From: Paenibacillus sp. FSL R5-0517
GTDB taxonomy: Bacteria > Bacillota > Bacilli > Paenibacillales > Paenibacillaceae
DNA length: 64,000 nucleotides
NCBI RefSeq assembly: GCF_037974355.1
Contig: NZ_CP150235.1
Location: 6,138,001-6,202,000, forward strand
Direction of reading: 5' to 3'
Shown here: in pieces, positions 46,042 through 56,564 of the stretch
Layout of the letters: each line of letters begins with the position of its first letter
Position numbering within the stretch: position 1 is the stretch's first letter
Program-made: the position numbers and the translations under genes
The notes under the pieces: model-generated
Databases searched by the model: none
The model's input: only the letters and a program-made list of their open reading frames with translations
What the model was told of the DNA's origin: nothing

Positions 46042-46399
46042 GGCAACTGCACCTCCTCGGAAGGTCATGCTCACCCATGGCGAACATCCCTGTATACAAC
46101 AAGTATATGCTGTACTTCCTGAAGGGTTACACTTGCATTTCCTATCACTCATATTCCACGCTGATCGACACCGGACGAAGAAAGACAGGCCAGGTCATTC
46201 ATTCACGCCTAAGCTTGAACACATGTTCCGCACAACCTTACGCTTTGCTCATTTGCAGTGATAAAGTCCATTAACCCGCAGACCAATCCAGCATTCTGGA
46301 AAGGGCGCGAGTGAACACCAATCTATACTTCGTCAAGGTTGAATCAACCAATGGACTGACTTACCATAAGAATACTGCTTCTACGATAAACATAAGGTA
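46042..46399. other. Intergenic region after degU
   Basis: 358 bp without a supported gene; no clear terminator for degU was seen. Confidence 0.45.
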
Positions 46400-47125
46400 T
46401 TAGAGCGTAACCCAACCATATTTGATCGAATTGATAACCGCTTGTGTACGGTCGTCCACTTCCATCTTCTGCAGAATACTGCTGACATGGTTTTTTACTG
46501 TTTTTTCACTGATGAACAGGAATTCACCAATCATTTTGTTGCTCTTACCTTCTGCCATTAAGCGAAGCACTTCAGCCTCACGACGTGTGAGCGGGTTATT
46601 GTCACCAGCGACAAATTTAACGCCCGCTTCCTTCGAAGCTCCTTCACTCATCGCCCCTGTTTCATTAAGATACGTCATACGTCGCAGCTGCATGATCAGT
46701 TTGCCTGTTACTTTTGGATGGATGAACGCATGTCCTTCATGCACGGAACGAATCGCATTGATCAGAGACTCGGCCTCCATATCCTTCAGCAAGTATCCGT
46801 TAGCCCCTTTACGAAGCGTCTCAAACACATAACTTTCATCATCATGAATGGACAAGATAATGACTTTGACATCAGGGAACAGCTCACGCAATTTCTCCGT
46901 TGCTTCAACCCCATTTTCAATCGGCATGTTGATATCCATCAATACGATATCCGGTTTATCCTGATTGCAGAATTCGAGCACTTGAATTCCATCGCCGCAT
47001 TCGCCGATGACCTCAATGTCGTCCTCCATATTTAAAATGCGTTTCAGTCCCTCACGGAACAGCTGATGATCATCAGCCAAAAGAACTTTAATCGATGCTT
47101 TACCAGTATCACGGTTTTCCATCAT
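46400..47125 (-). CDS. degU: Response regulator DegU
   Basis: 241 residues, NarL/FixJ type. The receiver domain has the acidic pair DD at 18-19, the phosphorylated aspartate at 64 (VLMDINMP) and the lysine near 115. The C-terminal LuxR-type helix-turn-helix is LTRREAEVLRLMAEGKSNKM and SEKTVKNHVSSIL. DegU controls exoenzymes, motility and competence in Bacillus. A 25-residue linker rich in Gly, Ala and Glu separates the domains. It begins four bases after the degS stop. Confidence 0.96.
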   Translation of the reverse strand: MMENRDTGKASIKVLLADDHQLFREGLKRILNMEDDIEVIGECGDGIQVLEFCNQDKPDIVLMDINMPIENGVEATEKLRELFPDVKVIILSIHDDESYVFETLRKGANGYLLKDMEAESLINAIRSVHEGHAFIHPKVTGKLIMQLRRMTYLNETGAMSEGASKEAGVKFVAGDNNPLTRREAEVLRLMAEGKSNKMIGEFLFISEKTVKNHVSSILQKMEVDDRTQAVINSIKYGWVTL

Positions 47126-47129
47126 CCTG

Positions 47130-48290
47130 CTACTCCTTTCCCTTATCCACGTTTGTCGGGATATGAATCACTATTTTGGTTCCTTGATTTTCTCCGGACT
47201 CAATCTCTATTCTTCCTTCTAACAGTTCAACCCGTTCTCTCATCCCAATCAGACCGAAGTGGGTATGATCCTTGCTTTTCTTTGCAAGAAGCTCCGGTTT
47301 GAACCCAAGCCCATTGTCCTGAACGACAATTTTGACGAGCTGAGCCTGGTATGTAATTTCCACTACAACATAAGTGGGATAAGCATGCTTTGCAGCATTC
47401 GACAGACCTTCCTGCACGAGGCGGTAGATCGCTGCCTCCATCGCGGAAGATAAACGGTGTTCCTTACCTCTTGTTTCAAAAAGCGACCGGATTTTTGTTT
47501 TTACCTCAAAATCCTGCACATACTTCCGAAGCGTTGGAATCAGTCCCAGATCATCCAGTGCCATAGGACGCAGATTGAAAATAACTTTTCTCATTTCTTC
47601 AAGACTGGAACGAACCTGGCCTTTCAAATCTACTATTTCGGCCTGGACCATCTTAAAATCCTGCTTAATGAGCATTCTTTCTACAATTTCCGTCCTAAGC
47701 ACTAGATTTGCGAGCATCTGTGCAGGCCCGTCATGAATCTCACGAGCAATACGTTTCCGCTCTTCTTCCTGGGCCAAAATTATTTTCAAACCAATCATTT
47801 GTCGATTCTTGGCAGATTCGATGATCCGGGTCACTTGACCCAGTTCACCTGACAGGTATTCGAGTACAACACCCATCTGCGAACCGATGGTCTCGGCACG
47901 CTCTACAGAAGCTTCCACATTTTTGGCACGCTTCTGCAGATCATCCCGACGGGCTTTCAGATACATTTCCTTCTCACGATAAATCATCAGATCCAGCTGC
48001 AGCTGTGTTGCTTTCTCGTACGCCTGCTTGATATCATGCTCGGAATAACGGACAAAGTCGCGGCTAACCTCAGTCAGCCGGATCCGGGAACGGCGGTAGT
48101 TCAACTCCAATTGATCTACTTTCTCGATCGTTTCCGCCGTTTCCTTCAGTACCGACTTCAACTCCTCGTTGAGTGTCTTCAGCTCATCGCGAGTTGCGTC
48201 CATAATTTCGAACATTTGATATTTGCTGTTTTCCATGACTTGTATGGCGTTTTTAATGACGCGGTCTATGGCATCGGCTTGTAAATCCAC
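47130..48290 (-). CDS. degS: Cytoplasmic sensor histidine kinase DegS
   Basis: 386 residues, no membrane segment. Residues 1-170 are a long coiled-coil sensor region. The HisKA_3 phospho-acceptor is ERKRIAREIHDGPAQML near residue 184, and the ATPase domain shows LVQEGLSNAAKHA, VQDNGLGF and HFGLIGMRERVE. The start is GTG at 48290 with tggag upstream. It phosphorylates DegU, the next gene. Confidence 0.96.
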   Translation of the reverse strand: MDLQADAIDRVIKNAIQVMENSKYQMFEIMDATRDELKTLNEELKSVLKETAETIEKVDQLELNYRRSRIRLTEVSRDFVRYSEHDIKQAYEKATQLQLDLMIYREKEMYLKARRDDLQKRAKNVEASVERAETIGSQMGVVLEYLSGELGQVTRIIESAKNRQMIGLKIILAQEEERKRIAREIHDGPAQMLANLVLRTEIVERMLIKQDFKMVQAEIVDLKGQVRSSLEEMRKVIFNLRPMALDDLGLIPTLRKYVQDFEVKTKIRSLFETRGKEHRLSSAMEAAIYRLVQEGLSNAAKHAYPTYVVVEITYQAQLVKIVVQDNGLGFKPELLAKKSKDHTHFGLIGMRERVELLEGRIEIESGENQGTKIVIHIPTNVDKGKE

Positions 48291-48337
48291 GTTTGTTCGA
48301 CTCCATTTCTATCGTTTCCGGTATATATCATACCATA

Positions 48338-51118
48338 TCACGATGAGATGGTAACGGTCTTCGTTTTCTGTTCCCATTTTACAGTGAGTCCAAGCTGCTC
48401 GGAAACGAGTCTGAGTGGGACTAAAGTCCTACCACCCGTTACGTATGGTGCAACAGTTGCGCTTTGTCTTTTACCATTTAGAATGAATTCTTTCTGCCCT
48501 ACAACCAGATCAATCAGCTTGCTACCACGTAATACTGTGATCCGCTGATTTTTGCTATCCCAGCTTGCCTGACCACCAAAAGCGTCCAAAACATGTTTGA
48601 TTGGCACATACGTCGTACCATTTTTCAGGACTGGTGCTGCATCAATTGCTTTTTTCGTTCCATTCACCGTCATCGATTTCTGTCCAAGCACAAGCGAAGC
48701 TGTTCCCGTAGGCAATCCAACTTCACTGGACTTGGAAGGCATCGTGAATGCGATATTGTCAAAAGCAACCGTACCTGTCTTCGCGCGCTCATCCTGACCC
48801 TCTTCCACATTCACCACATAAACTCGCTTCAGCTTCGCCGGATAGGCGATATTCAGTCCGTTCAGGTCCACGCTCAGCTTCTTCCATCCGCTCCAGTCAA
48901 TCGCTTTAGCAAGATCGGCATATACCGTTTTGCCATTGGCATCCGTGAATTCAGCGCGCAACCAGTTCAGGCTCTTATCTCCCATAACATCCATCGACAT
49001 TGATGTCGCTGCAGCAGATACCTCTCTGCCGGTAGAACCATTCAGTTGTGCATAAGCATACATTTTACCTGTTCCAGCAGTCATGTCATAACCAAGTTGC
49101 AATACATTGGAGCCGGCTTTTTCACCCGTTCCTGCTGTAACAGTTGCCGATCCGGTCACACCCGCTGCGTTTGTCGTGAAGTTGATCGGATAGCTCACAT
49201 TTTCGAAGTTCTCCCAGATCGTTTCGCTTGCAGAAGCCGAGAGTACAACGACTGTGCTGTAACCATCATAACGTCCAATCGCATATCCCACTTGTGCACC
49301 AGAGTTGACCGAAGATACGGTTAATTGGTCCGCCGTAACTTTACCTTTGAACCCGATAAATTCCCATGTCAGCGAATCGGCCGGAACTGTCACACTTTGT
49401 CCGCTCTTCGTTGTTGCCGTTACAGGAATGGACATCGTTGTGCCCGCTTTGAGCGAACCGAGACCTGATCCTGCTGTCAGAGAAGCCAATTCACTTCCAC
49501 CCAGTACCGATACTTTAATGGAAGATGAAGCTCCATTGCTCGTTGCCGTCAGCGTTGCTGTGCCTGGTTTTACGCCTTTGATCGTGCCGTTGCTGACACT
49601 CACAATGCCGTTGTTGCTAGATTTCCAAGACATGCTGATATCACCTGTTGCGATCGGGTTGTAGTAGGTGTCATATCCTTTGGCTGTGTACTTGCCCTCT
49701 TGCCCCACCAGCAACGTTTGGCTGCCACTCACGGCAAAGCCCTTCAGTTTACCTGCTGGAGCCGTAGAGAACACACCCAGCGTGTTTACAACCTGACGTT
49801 GCTCGGTGCCATACTCTGTGTTGAACGTCAGACCTGCGGTCTGCTCACCTAACGGACGTGTTACCATCGTTGTGGAGCCGCCACCGTCCAGGTTCATACC
49901 TTTCCAGACACCCACGCTGGTCATAAAGGATTGCAGTTCTGTCAGCGACATCCCGCTGCTGTTACTGTTTTTCTCCGCTGCAATGATGTAGACATACCGA
50001 CCATCCTGAGAGTAGCCTACTGCCGTTCTTGCACGAATTCCACCAATACCGGACGCAGCGATATCCCGGGAGAAGGAAGCCGCCTTGCCACCGTTCACCA
50101 AAATGGTATGACCACCAATCATCATCTCCAGATTACTTGGATCAACCGATTGCCCGGTTGTTTTGGCTTTCAGCTTGTAATCCGCATCCAAGGTTTGCCC
50201 AACAGAGAGATGGCTCATGATCCATGTCGCTGCTGTTCCATGCGCACGCAAAATGTACCCATCCTGCGGCACCGTCATGTTTAACGCTTTTTTATCCGAG
50301 ATTTGGGTAATGACTCCGTTCTGCACAAGAACCTCTGTTGGCGTTGTGGAAGGGTCATTCGGACGTTTAGTGGAGGTCCATGCCGGTGTATAAATATACA
50401 TAGAGTTGGCATGACTATATTTCACCGCGCCCGACTCTACCGTATAATCCTCTTTATTTATCCCACGCAAAGCAAAGGTTGAACCATCCTGGGCCTTCAC
50501 CGTTCCATCAAAAGAATACTCGTCGATCATCGGTTTACCGTCCTTGGTCACCGTGAGTGCATACATGCCCGACAGTTCGGAAGGTGTGGAGACCAGTACG
50601 CCATCAGAGACCTGTCCACCAATCGGCGCGAGTTCACCGGATACGTTGAAGTAATCACCATTCACAGCAGCCACTGCACCATTTTCCTTGGCCATGGCAC
50701 CTGTGCTCTGTTTGCTGTTCAGATTACCGCCCTTGCCTGTCATCACATCCAGCTTCACATACGGGTTCTGCAGATCCACCTGGACCACATCCGCCAGTAC
50801 GTTGACCTTGGAACCGGAACGTGTTGTCGTATATCTGTATTTCATGAGCTTCGCACCGGAAGTCAAAATTTCTTCACTCAACTTACTTGTATTCGTAGAT
50901 GCCGCTGCGGCCACCGATTGCCACGAAGTGCCAGACCACATCTGTTCACCTGCGCTCATCACCGGTGCAATCCAGATTACACCCGCCAGCGTCACAATTG
51001 CCCATTTCTTCACCTTACTGCTCTTAACGTCTTCCAGCTGTTTCCCATGTTTCCCCAGCATGTCTGAAACGTCTCTCCCATCTTGTATATCAATCTTAGA
51101 CATCACGAACACTGCCAA
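48338..51118 (-). CDS. Secreted phosphodiester glycosidase-like protein with Big_2 and copper-amine-oxidase N domains
   Basis: 926 residues. A short cytoplasmic start and one hydrophobic segment (about 37-58, WAIVTLAGVIWIAPVMSA) anchor or export it. Residues 100-430 are the NAGPA/phosphodiester glycosidase domain (AAVNGDYFNVSG and MNLDGGGSTTMV). A Big_2-type domain (about 465-545: GTIKGVKPGTATLTATSNG), a carbohydrate-binding-like beta region and, at the end, copper-amine-oxidase N-terminal-like repeats (TYVPIKHVLDAFGGQASWD and LVPLRLVSEQLGLTVKW) follow. A role in exopolysaccharide or cell-wall glycan trimming is likely. I see no good ribosome site; the ATG at 51103 (MSKIDIQDG) is an alternative start. 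Confidence 0.85.
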   Translation of the reverse strand: MAVFVMSKIDIQDGRDVSDMLGKHGKQLEDVKSSKVKKWAIVTLAGVIWIAPVMSAGEQMWSGTSWQSVAAAASTNTSKLSEEILTSGAKLMKYRYTTTRSGSKVNVLADVVQVDLQNPYVKLDVMTGKGGNLNSKQSTGAMAKENGAVAAVNGDYFNVSGELAPIGGQVSDGVLVSTPSELSGMYALTVTKDGKPMIDEYSFDGTVKAQDGSTFALRGINKEDYTVESGAVKYSHANSMYIYTPAWTSTKRPNDPSTTPTEVLVQNGVITQISDKKALNMTVPQDGYILRAHGTAATWIMSHLSVGQTLDADYKLKAKTTGQSVDPSNLEMMIGGHTILVNGGKAASFSRDIAASGIGGIRARTAVGYSQDGRYVYIIAAEKNSNSSGMSLTELQSFMTSVGVWKGMNLDGGGSTTMVTRPLGEQTAGLTFNTEYGTEQRQVVNTLGVFSTAPAGKLKGFAVSGSQTLLVGQEGKYTAKGYDTYYNPIATGDISMSWKSSNNGIVSVSNGTIKGVKPGTATLTATSNGASSSIKVSVLGGSELASLTAGSGLGSLKAGTTMSIPVTATTKSGQSVTVPADSLTWEFIGFKGKVTADQLTVSSVNSGAQVGYAIGRYDGYSTVVVLSASASETIWENFENVSYPINFTTNAAGVTGSATVTAGTGEKAGSNVLQLGYDMTAGTGKMYAYAQLNGSTGREVSAAATSMSMDVMGDKSLNWLRAEFTDANGKTVYADLAKAIDWSGWKKLSVDLNGLNIAYPAKLKRVYVVNVEEGQDERAKTGTVAFDNIAFTMPSKSSEVGLPTGTASLVLGQKSMTVNGTKKAIDAAPVLKNGTTYVPIKHVLDAFGGQASWDSKNQRITVLRGSKLIDLVVGQKEFILNGKRQSATVAPYVTGGRTLVPLRLVSEQLGLTVKWEQKTKTVTISS

Positions 51119-51219
51119 GTAGGCAGCCGATAGCGAGATCCCTAGTATACTCTTCTATTAATAGACTGCTTTTAGTGGAAAAAGTTACGCCACTAGCTAA
51201 CTTTGAGGATATTCTTGGC

Positions 51220-51261
51220 AAAAAAGAACCCAGGCGCAGCATTATCTGCACACCTGAGTTC
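51220..51261 (-). terminator. Terminator after the frame-broken domain protein
   Basis: GAACTCAGGTGTGCAG pairs with GCGCCTGGGTTC, followed by T6 on the minus strand. Confidence 0.8.
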
Positions 51262-51288
51262 TACCTGAACAATGATTTATGTTGAATC

Positions 51289-51720
51289 CTATTCTAATTC
51301 TGGAAAAAAAATTTCGGGAAGCTCTCTATTGGTTTCCTCGTAGTTAGCATCAATGTTAAATTCATCACTATAATTCCAGTGCCCATTGGCATAATCAAGA
51401 TAGAGGAGTGCATTATACTCAGGACTATGCTGCTCTCCATTCTCTGAAATGCTACTCCATTGCAACGTAGCATGGACAACGGCTTGCTTCTCCCCAAGAA
51501 ACACGACACGTTCGTTGGACATACGGTGCGTAGCATCTTCATATTCAAAAGAAGCCTTTTTGCTTTTCTCCCAAGTCATCCAGTCAGCAAGAGCATCTGC
51601 ATTTCTTTGCTCAATCTTATATGGCGAAGTATATTTATATGTTAAATCATAATCTTCCTGATTCAGGGCTTCATAATATATCCTCAGATCTGACAATACG
51701 CTTTGTTGCTTTTCTTTAAA
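51289..51720 (-). pseudogene. C-terminal portion of a frame-broken secreted protein (NTF2-like)
   Basis: This frame is open from just upstream of 51720 to the stop at 51289 and encodes EKQQSVLSDLRIYYEALNQE and a 120-residue NTF2-like domain ending LPEIFFPELE. It has no start codon at a useful distance from a ribosome site: the TTG at 51696 is 33 bases from the nearest ggag. It is offset by -1 from the upstream gene, and joining them at TTTAAAG gives a continuous helix (IKEILK-EKQQSVLSDLRIYY). It is therefore probably the end of the same gene, broken by a deletion, or read by -1 frameshifting. Confidence 0.6.
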
Positions 51721-52520
51721 ATCTCCTTTATATTATCAGCAGATGTATCAATATCTTCTGGGAGACTGGTATAACTGGACAGATATTCCGACTGAAGAAT
51801 TTTCCACAAATTATTTTCCTTCTTAATTCGGAACACGATCTCATGTTGGTCGTCCATTACCTGATTATTATGGATATATGTAACATACAATAATGCCTGG
51901 TTCGCTGATTCATATGTAATGCTTGTTATATCGATACTGTAAATTCGATCCGAAATTTCACTCTCTGGGAGTGTAATCTTACTATCCGTCAGATAGGATC
52001 TTTGCATATGATCTGAAGCAAGTAGTTTTACAGTGAAAGCTCTATCATATGTTGTTATCAAATCAAGTATCTCTTTCTCTTGACCATACCCATACTGCAC
52101 CATCCACGCCGTATTCGACTTTTGATCATACTTAACCGAGTGCTTGGTTAACCAGGCGGCATAACGGATAGGTAAAAAGAATTTTCCATCAATCTGAATA
52201 CCTGGCCTTTGTAATTCGTAGTAATCTCCCGATCCACTAATATAACCATCGTCCGGTAGAAAGATAAATTTTGATTTCCCGATCTTAACTGAGATCTCTT
52301 GATCTACCACGGAGTAATTCGCTTGGTACCCCATTAGTTGAATAAACTCTCGAAATGGAACATACACCGTCCCTGATTTTGTCATCAGTTTAATGTCAGT
52401 AGGTTTTTCATTAACGTACAGTTGTATGGATTCTTTATTATTTTGAGCATAAGCCAGTGATGGTAGGGATATTAACCCCAGAACAAGGAAAATTACTAGC
52501 ATTTTTTTAAACAAATTCAC
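51684..52520 (-). CDS. Secreted protein with copper-amine-oxidase N-like domain, possibly frame-truncated
   Basis: 278 residues. A signal peptide (LFKKMLVIFLVLGLISLPSL, cut near AYA-QNN) is followed by a copper-amine-oxidase N-terminal-like domain (residues 35-150: VYVPFREFIQLMGYQANYSV and FFLPIRYAAWLTKHSVKYD) and one NTF2-like domain (155-255). The last residues (KKSNKAYCQI) look like out-of-frame sequence, and a second NTF2-like domain continues in the -1 frame. The ATG is at 52520; the ribosome site is weak. It is not similar to a copper enzyme's catalytic part; the domain is a common wall-protein module. Confidence 0.7.
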   Translation of the reverse strand: MNLFKKMLVIFLVLGLISLPSLAYAQNNKESIQLYVNEKPTDIKLMTKSGTVYVPFREFIQLMGYQANYSVVDQEISVKIGKSKFIFLPDDGYISGSGDYYELQRPGIQIDGKFFLPIRYAAWLTKHSVKYDQKSNTAWMVQYGYGQEKEILDLITTYDRAFTVKLLASDHMQRSYLTDSKITLPESEISDRIYSIDITSITYESANQALLYVTYIHNNQVMDDQHEIVFRIKKENNLWKILQSEYLSSYTSLPEDIDTSADNIKEILKKSNKAYCQI

Positions 52521-52554
52521 ACCCTCTATCCATGAAATTTATATTTTATAATAT

Positions 52555-52604
52555 AAAAAAGCGAAACCAACCAGTTGAACATATTCCCCTGATCGATTTC
52601 GCTT
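52555..52604 (-). terminator. Terminator of the SLH/Ig-like protein gene
   Basis: AAGCGAAA and TTTCGCTT enclose a weaker inner stem; T6 follows on the minus strand. Confidence 0.8.
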
Positions 52605-52630
52605 CAATAAGATAAAAGAACTACTTACTA

Positions 52631-55600
52631 CTATAGATATCCTAACTTGTCCAAAACTCGTTTTAACATGACTGCTGCCTGTGCACGAGTTGCATTTCCC
52701 TGAGGTTCGAATGTTCTGGCTGTCATGCCTTGAATGATTCCCTCCTGAACCGCTTTGGCAACAGAATCCTTGGACTGGATTTTGTTACTGTCCTTGAACT
52801 TGGATAGAGTGGAAGCAGCCGAAGATTGCAGCGAAACAGTCTTGCCTCCGTACTTCATAGCCCGCACCATCATAAGTGCCATCTGCTCACGCGTGATGGG
52901 GCGATCCGGCTTAAACGTACCATCGGTATTTCCAGTAATGATGCCCGCTTCAGCTGCAGCACCGATATAGGCACTTGTCACACTACCGCTACGTACATCC
53001 TGGAAACGACTTGCTGCGGTCGGTTCTCCATTCAGTCCAAGACCTCTAGCGACCAATTCAGCAAATTCTGCACGTGTAATGTTCTCATTCGGTCGGTAGA
53101 AGCTACCCGTAGGTGTGTTAATAATCCATTTGGCAGAGAGCTCCTTAATGACCTCACTAGCCCAGTGTGACGCTGTATCCGGATAACTAACGATGTTGTT
53201 AACAGGGACTACCGACTGATTGCCATTCAGTTGTCCTCGGACAACTACACCACCTGTCGTATTTTTAAAGGAACTAGGTACATTCGATAACCTAAATGTA
53301 ACTGGATCGATATACGTAAATCCGGATGTTACACTTGGGGTATTGGCAGCCAATTGCATGGCCAGTTGGCTTTTGACATTCTGATCTACACGTTGATCGC
53401 TCGTTCCATTACCGGCATACAAATATACATCCGTATAATTGCCAAGCTTCTGCGCTCCTGCACCTGCAATCAAGCCTTCCATCGTCCCCGATGAAGATAC
53501 TGGTACCGTCTCTAACTGAACGTATAAGGATGGAACTGCTGCTCCTGTCGTTGTACTTGTGTTTGACGTTCCTACACTCCGACTCATAGCCGCCATATCT
53601 AGATTAGACAGTGGCACCGTCCAGAGGAGATCGCCATATTTCACACCTATAGTGCCTGTGCGATAACTTGCAGCAATCTGAGTCAGTGCATTTAATGGGA
53701 ACCCAACATACGCAGCCGATTCACTATCCGGAATCTCGAATACCACCGGCTGAGTCAATTTCCCGTTTGCTCCAGCGTATTCAAAGGACTGAATCAACTT
53801 GGTTGCATCCACGTTGAATTGACGAGTCGGGCGATTAAAGTGGGACATCGCAGATACAGCAGAAGCCGTAGTATTATTCATCACAAGTAAAGACTGACCA
53901 TAGCTTGATGCATCCAATTCGGCCAACCAGGAAGGACGGTTTCCCGACTGATTATTGTTCGAACTATTATTCGTCTGTTGCAACGTAAGTGGACCAAATG
54001 CTGTTATCGTGACATTCGACGCATCCCGCAACGGCACTGCCCCAGGTACATAACTCACCGTTCCCGTCTGAGTAGCTGTCGATGTTACTGCTGAAGTATC
54101 CACTTTCAACGTCACCACAGAGCCAGAAGCTAAAGCAGACAATACAGTTGTGGTTGAATTACCAATCACTACACTGAACTGAGATGCTGTTAGTGCAGTC
54201 TGGGACTGGATTGAATCACGGAAATTAATCTGAACCGTGTCTCCCTGAAGCGTAGCCGACAGGATTTTGCCATTCCCATATGTGTACGTTACTGGAGTCA
54301 GATTGAGATATCCTGCTGGATTATTGTTCAGGTCCGTTAATCGCAAGGCTCCAGGTACATAGGATAACGATATATTTTGTGTATCCTTCACCGCTGAAGC
54401 CAGCGTTAACGTGACCAGATCATTTTCGATCTCAGAATCATTAACGAAGACTGGCTTGCCATCAACCAGAACAGAATATTGGCTGTTGAGCGGTTTATTT
54501 GTCGTGTTCAGTGGTTCATTGTAACGCACCCATAACTTGTTACCACTCACCTCAGCACTCTTGAACTCAGGTGGTTTGGTATCGATGGAATTGCGGACAT
54601 AGAAGCCGCTAAATCCAGCAAGAGCCTGTCCACGTGTATCTTTTACAGGCCAAGAACCTGGCGTGTAAGCAACACGAACGACTTCACCATCCATAATGGA
54701 CCGACTGAGGTTCAATGTCACGACTGAGCTGCCATTGATCGATATGTTATTGATACCTACAGCCGACTGATCCGCAGTTACGCTGAACTGTCTCGCAGCA
54801 TCACTTGAAGTGATATATACCGTCTCAGGGTAGTACAACGTAATTGTACTGTAATATACGTTTCCTTCTCGCGGCTTGGACATAACAGAATCTAAACCGT
54901 TCTCCACATCTCGTGCGCCAAAAGCAGCCGCAGCATTGGAAGATTGATCTGTAAGACGATTACCTGTTGTACCGGGTGTATATGAAATTCGCACAACTTG
55001 TCCTACCGCTACACCCGTATCCAAGACCACATATACACTGTCACCTGAAATATAAGTGGAGCTGACATTCCTCTTTTCACCATTTACAGTGACAGCATAC
55101 GTACTACTCAGCGAATTAGTGCTGTACAGCCACTCATCATATGTTAGGCGAATGGTGTTATTGCTATGCATCTTAGCATTCTTCAACACAGGTGCAGTTG
55201 TATCTGCACTTAATGTTTTAAAGGCCCATGATGTAGACCCATTAAGACCTGTAAATGTATTTCCTGCTTTATCACGAAACGCATTGGCTGGGATGTCTAC
55301 CACGTAATTTGTGTTGCTATCCAATGCGTTGGTAGGTGTAATCAGCAATTGTCTATTGTTTGAACTATTTATGACTGTCTTAGATGAAACAGTTGCTCCA
55401 TTTGATTTTTTGAGCGTTACATTCTGAATGTAATTCGTATCAAGTTCCTTGTTGAATGTAACTGTTAAATTTCCCGTTAATGGTGCATTGGTAGTACCGT
55501 TTGCGGGAGATACAGTAGATACCATAAGAGACGTCGGATCGGATATGACATTGAATCCCCAAACATTCCCATTAATTGCACTGATATCATTCTCATTGCT

Positions 55601-56413
55601 ATCTCGCAAATAACCTTCTGGCATTACGATGTAATATGTAGTGTTGTTGTTCCAGTTATTCGTGGGAACGATCGTAATCGTATTGGTTCCAAAACCTGTA
55701 ATTCGAGGTGCTCCTGCGTTTACTGGAATCTGCTCAAATACTGTACCACCAACTCTTCCCTGATAAATAATGAGATTGCCTCTACCTGCGGTTACCGGCT
55801 TATCGAACGTCATTACTACCTTGGTTGAAAGGGATACCATTGCTGCGTTATCAGGAACTCTACTCACAAGGGAAGTTGAGCCTAGTCCCAGCGTACTGAA
55901 GGTCCACTCTTTGTTAGTCAGTCCCGGAAATGCAGTATTGTCTGCGTAAACAAATGATTTATTATCTATCTCTACATAGTATGTTGCTCCCGGTAGAGTC
56001 TTTCCCAGTGTAATCGTCACTCGTAGGCCAGTAGCTGGTACAGGTGTATTGTCTCCCGCATCGGGTGTCGTAGGGTCTGTAATCGGTGGTGTGGGATCAA
56101 TCACAACTTGGTCACTGGATACCAGCACCGAACCCATCGTTGTATTGTCATCCAAACGTTTAATCACGATTGAACTTTGTGTACCAGTTGCCTTCTGAAC
56201 AGGTTTATCAAAATCAATAACGAATGGAACTGAACTATCCACATTCGTTCCTTTCACAGCAGGAACAGTATTCGTTATTCCATTTGCACTTAATGCGTGT
56301 GCCGCATATGCTTCCCGCTCAACTCCACTCCAACCCGTAAGCCAGCCTTGAGCAGTTAGCATGACGATCAAGAGTCCAAGTATGCCTTTTCTTGCGATTC
56401 TCTTCGATTTCAC
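52631..56413 (-). CDS. Large SLH-anchored surface protein with Big_5/SwmB-like repeats
   Basis: 1,260 residues. A signal peptide (GILGLLIVMLTAQGWLTGWS, cut near AYA) is followed by three Big_5-type Ig-like domains (residues 45-400; SPANGTTNAPLTGNLTVTFN and FDKPVTAGRGNLI are typical). Four or so SwmB-like units (405-830) follow, marked by repeats of VRISYTPG, VRVAYTPG and ISLSYVPG. A region of about 250 residues follows, then three SLH domains (1085-1260: TRAEFAELVARGLGL, ITREQMALMMVRAM and TRAQAAVMLKRVL). The start is GTG at 56413 with aaggggga. It is anchored to the wall by its C-terminus; the ligand is unknown. Confidence 0.88.
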   Translation of the reverse strand: MKSKRIARKGILGLLIVMLTAQGWLTGWSGVEREAYAAHALSANGITNTVPAVKGTNVDSSVPFVIDFDKPVQKATGTQSSIVIKRLDDNTTMGSVLVSSDQVVIDPTPPITDPTTPDAGDNTPVPATGLRVTITLGKTLPGATYYVEIDNKSFVYADNTAFPGLTNKEWTFSTLGLGSTSLVSRVPDNAAMVSLSTKVVMTFDKPVTAGRGNLIIYQGRVGGTVFEQIPVNAGAPRITGFGTNTITIVPTNNWNNNTTYYIVMPEGYLRDSNENDISAINGNVWGFNVISDPTSLMVSTVSPANGTTNAPLTGNLTVTFNKELDTNYIQNVTLKKSNGATVSSKTVINSSNNRQLLITPTNALDSNTNYVVDIPANAFRDKAGNTFTGLNGSTSWAFKTLSADTTAPVLKNAKMHSNNTIRLTYDEWLYSTNSLSSTYAVTVNGEKRNVSSTYISGDSVYVVLDTGVAVGQVVRISYTPGTTGNRLTDQSSNAAAAFGARDVENGLDSVMSKPREGNVYYSTITLYYPETVYITSSDAARQFSVTADQSAVGINNISINGSSVVTLNLSRSIMDGEVVRVAYTPGSWPVKDTRGQALAGFSGFYVRNSIDTKPPEFKSAEVSGNKLWVRYNEPLNTTNKPLNSQYSVLVDGKPVFVNDSEIENDLVTLTLASAVKDTQNISLSYVPGALRLTDLNNNPAGYLNLTPVTYTYGNGKILSATLQGDTVQINFRDSIQSQTALTASQFSVVIGNSTTTVLSALASGSVVTLKVDTSAVTSTATQTGTVSYVPGAVPLRDASNVTITAFGPLTLQQTNNSSNNNQSGNRPSWLAELDASSYGQSLLVMNNTTASAVSAMSHFNRPTRQFNVDATKLIQSFEYAGANGKLTQPVVFEIPDSESAAYVGFPLNALTQIAASYRTGTIGVKYGDLLWTVPLSNLDMAAMSRSVGTSNTSTTTGAAVPSLYVQLETVPVSSSGTMEGLIAGAGAQKLGNYTDVYLYAGNGTSDQRVDQNVKSQLAMQLAANTPSVTSGFTYIDPVTFRLSNVPSSFKNTTGGVVVRGQLNGNQSVVPVNNIVSYPDTASHWASEVIKELSAKWIINTPTGSFYRPNENITRAEFAELVARGLGLNGEPTAASRFQDVRSGSVTSAYIGAAAEAGIITGNTDGTFKPDRPITREQMALMMVRAMKYGGKTVSLQSSAASTLSKFKDSNKIQSKDSVAKAVQEGIIQGMTARTFEPQGNATRAQAAVMLKRVLDKLGYL

Positions 56414-56564
56414 TGATCTTCCCCCTTATCTAAATTTCTTCTCTTGTCTGATGTACAGACCTCATTATGTATTTCGGTTAGAGAAGGGATTTCATTTAGT
56501 TATTTGGGTATATATTCCATATTTTTTCCTTTGTCCATGCAAGCAGTAAAATCGATGGAAGCAC

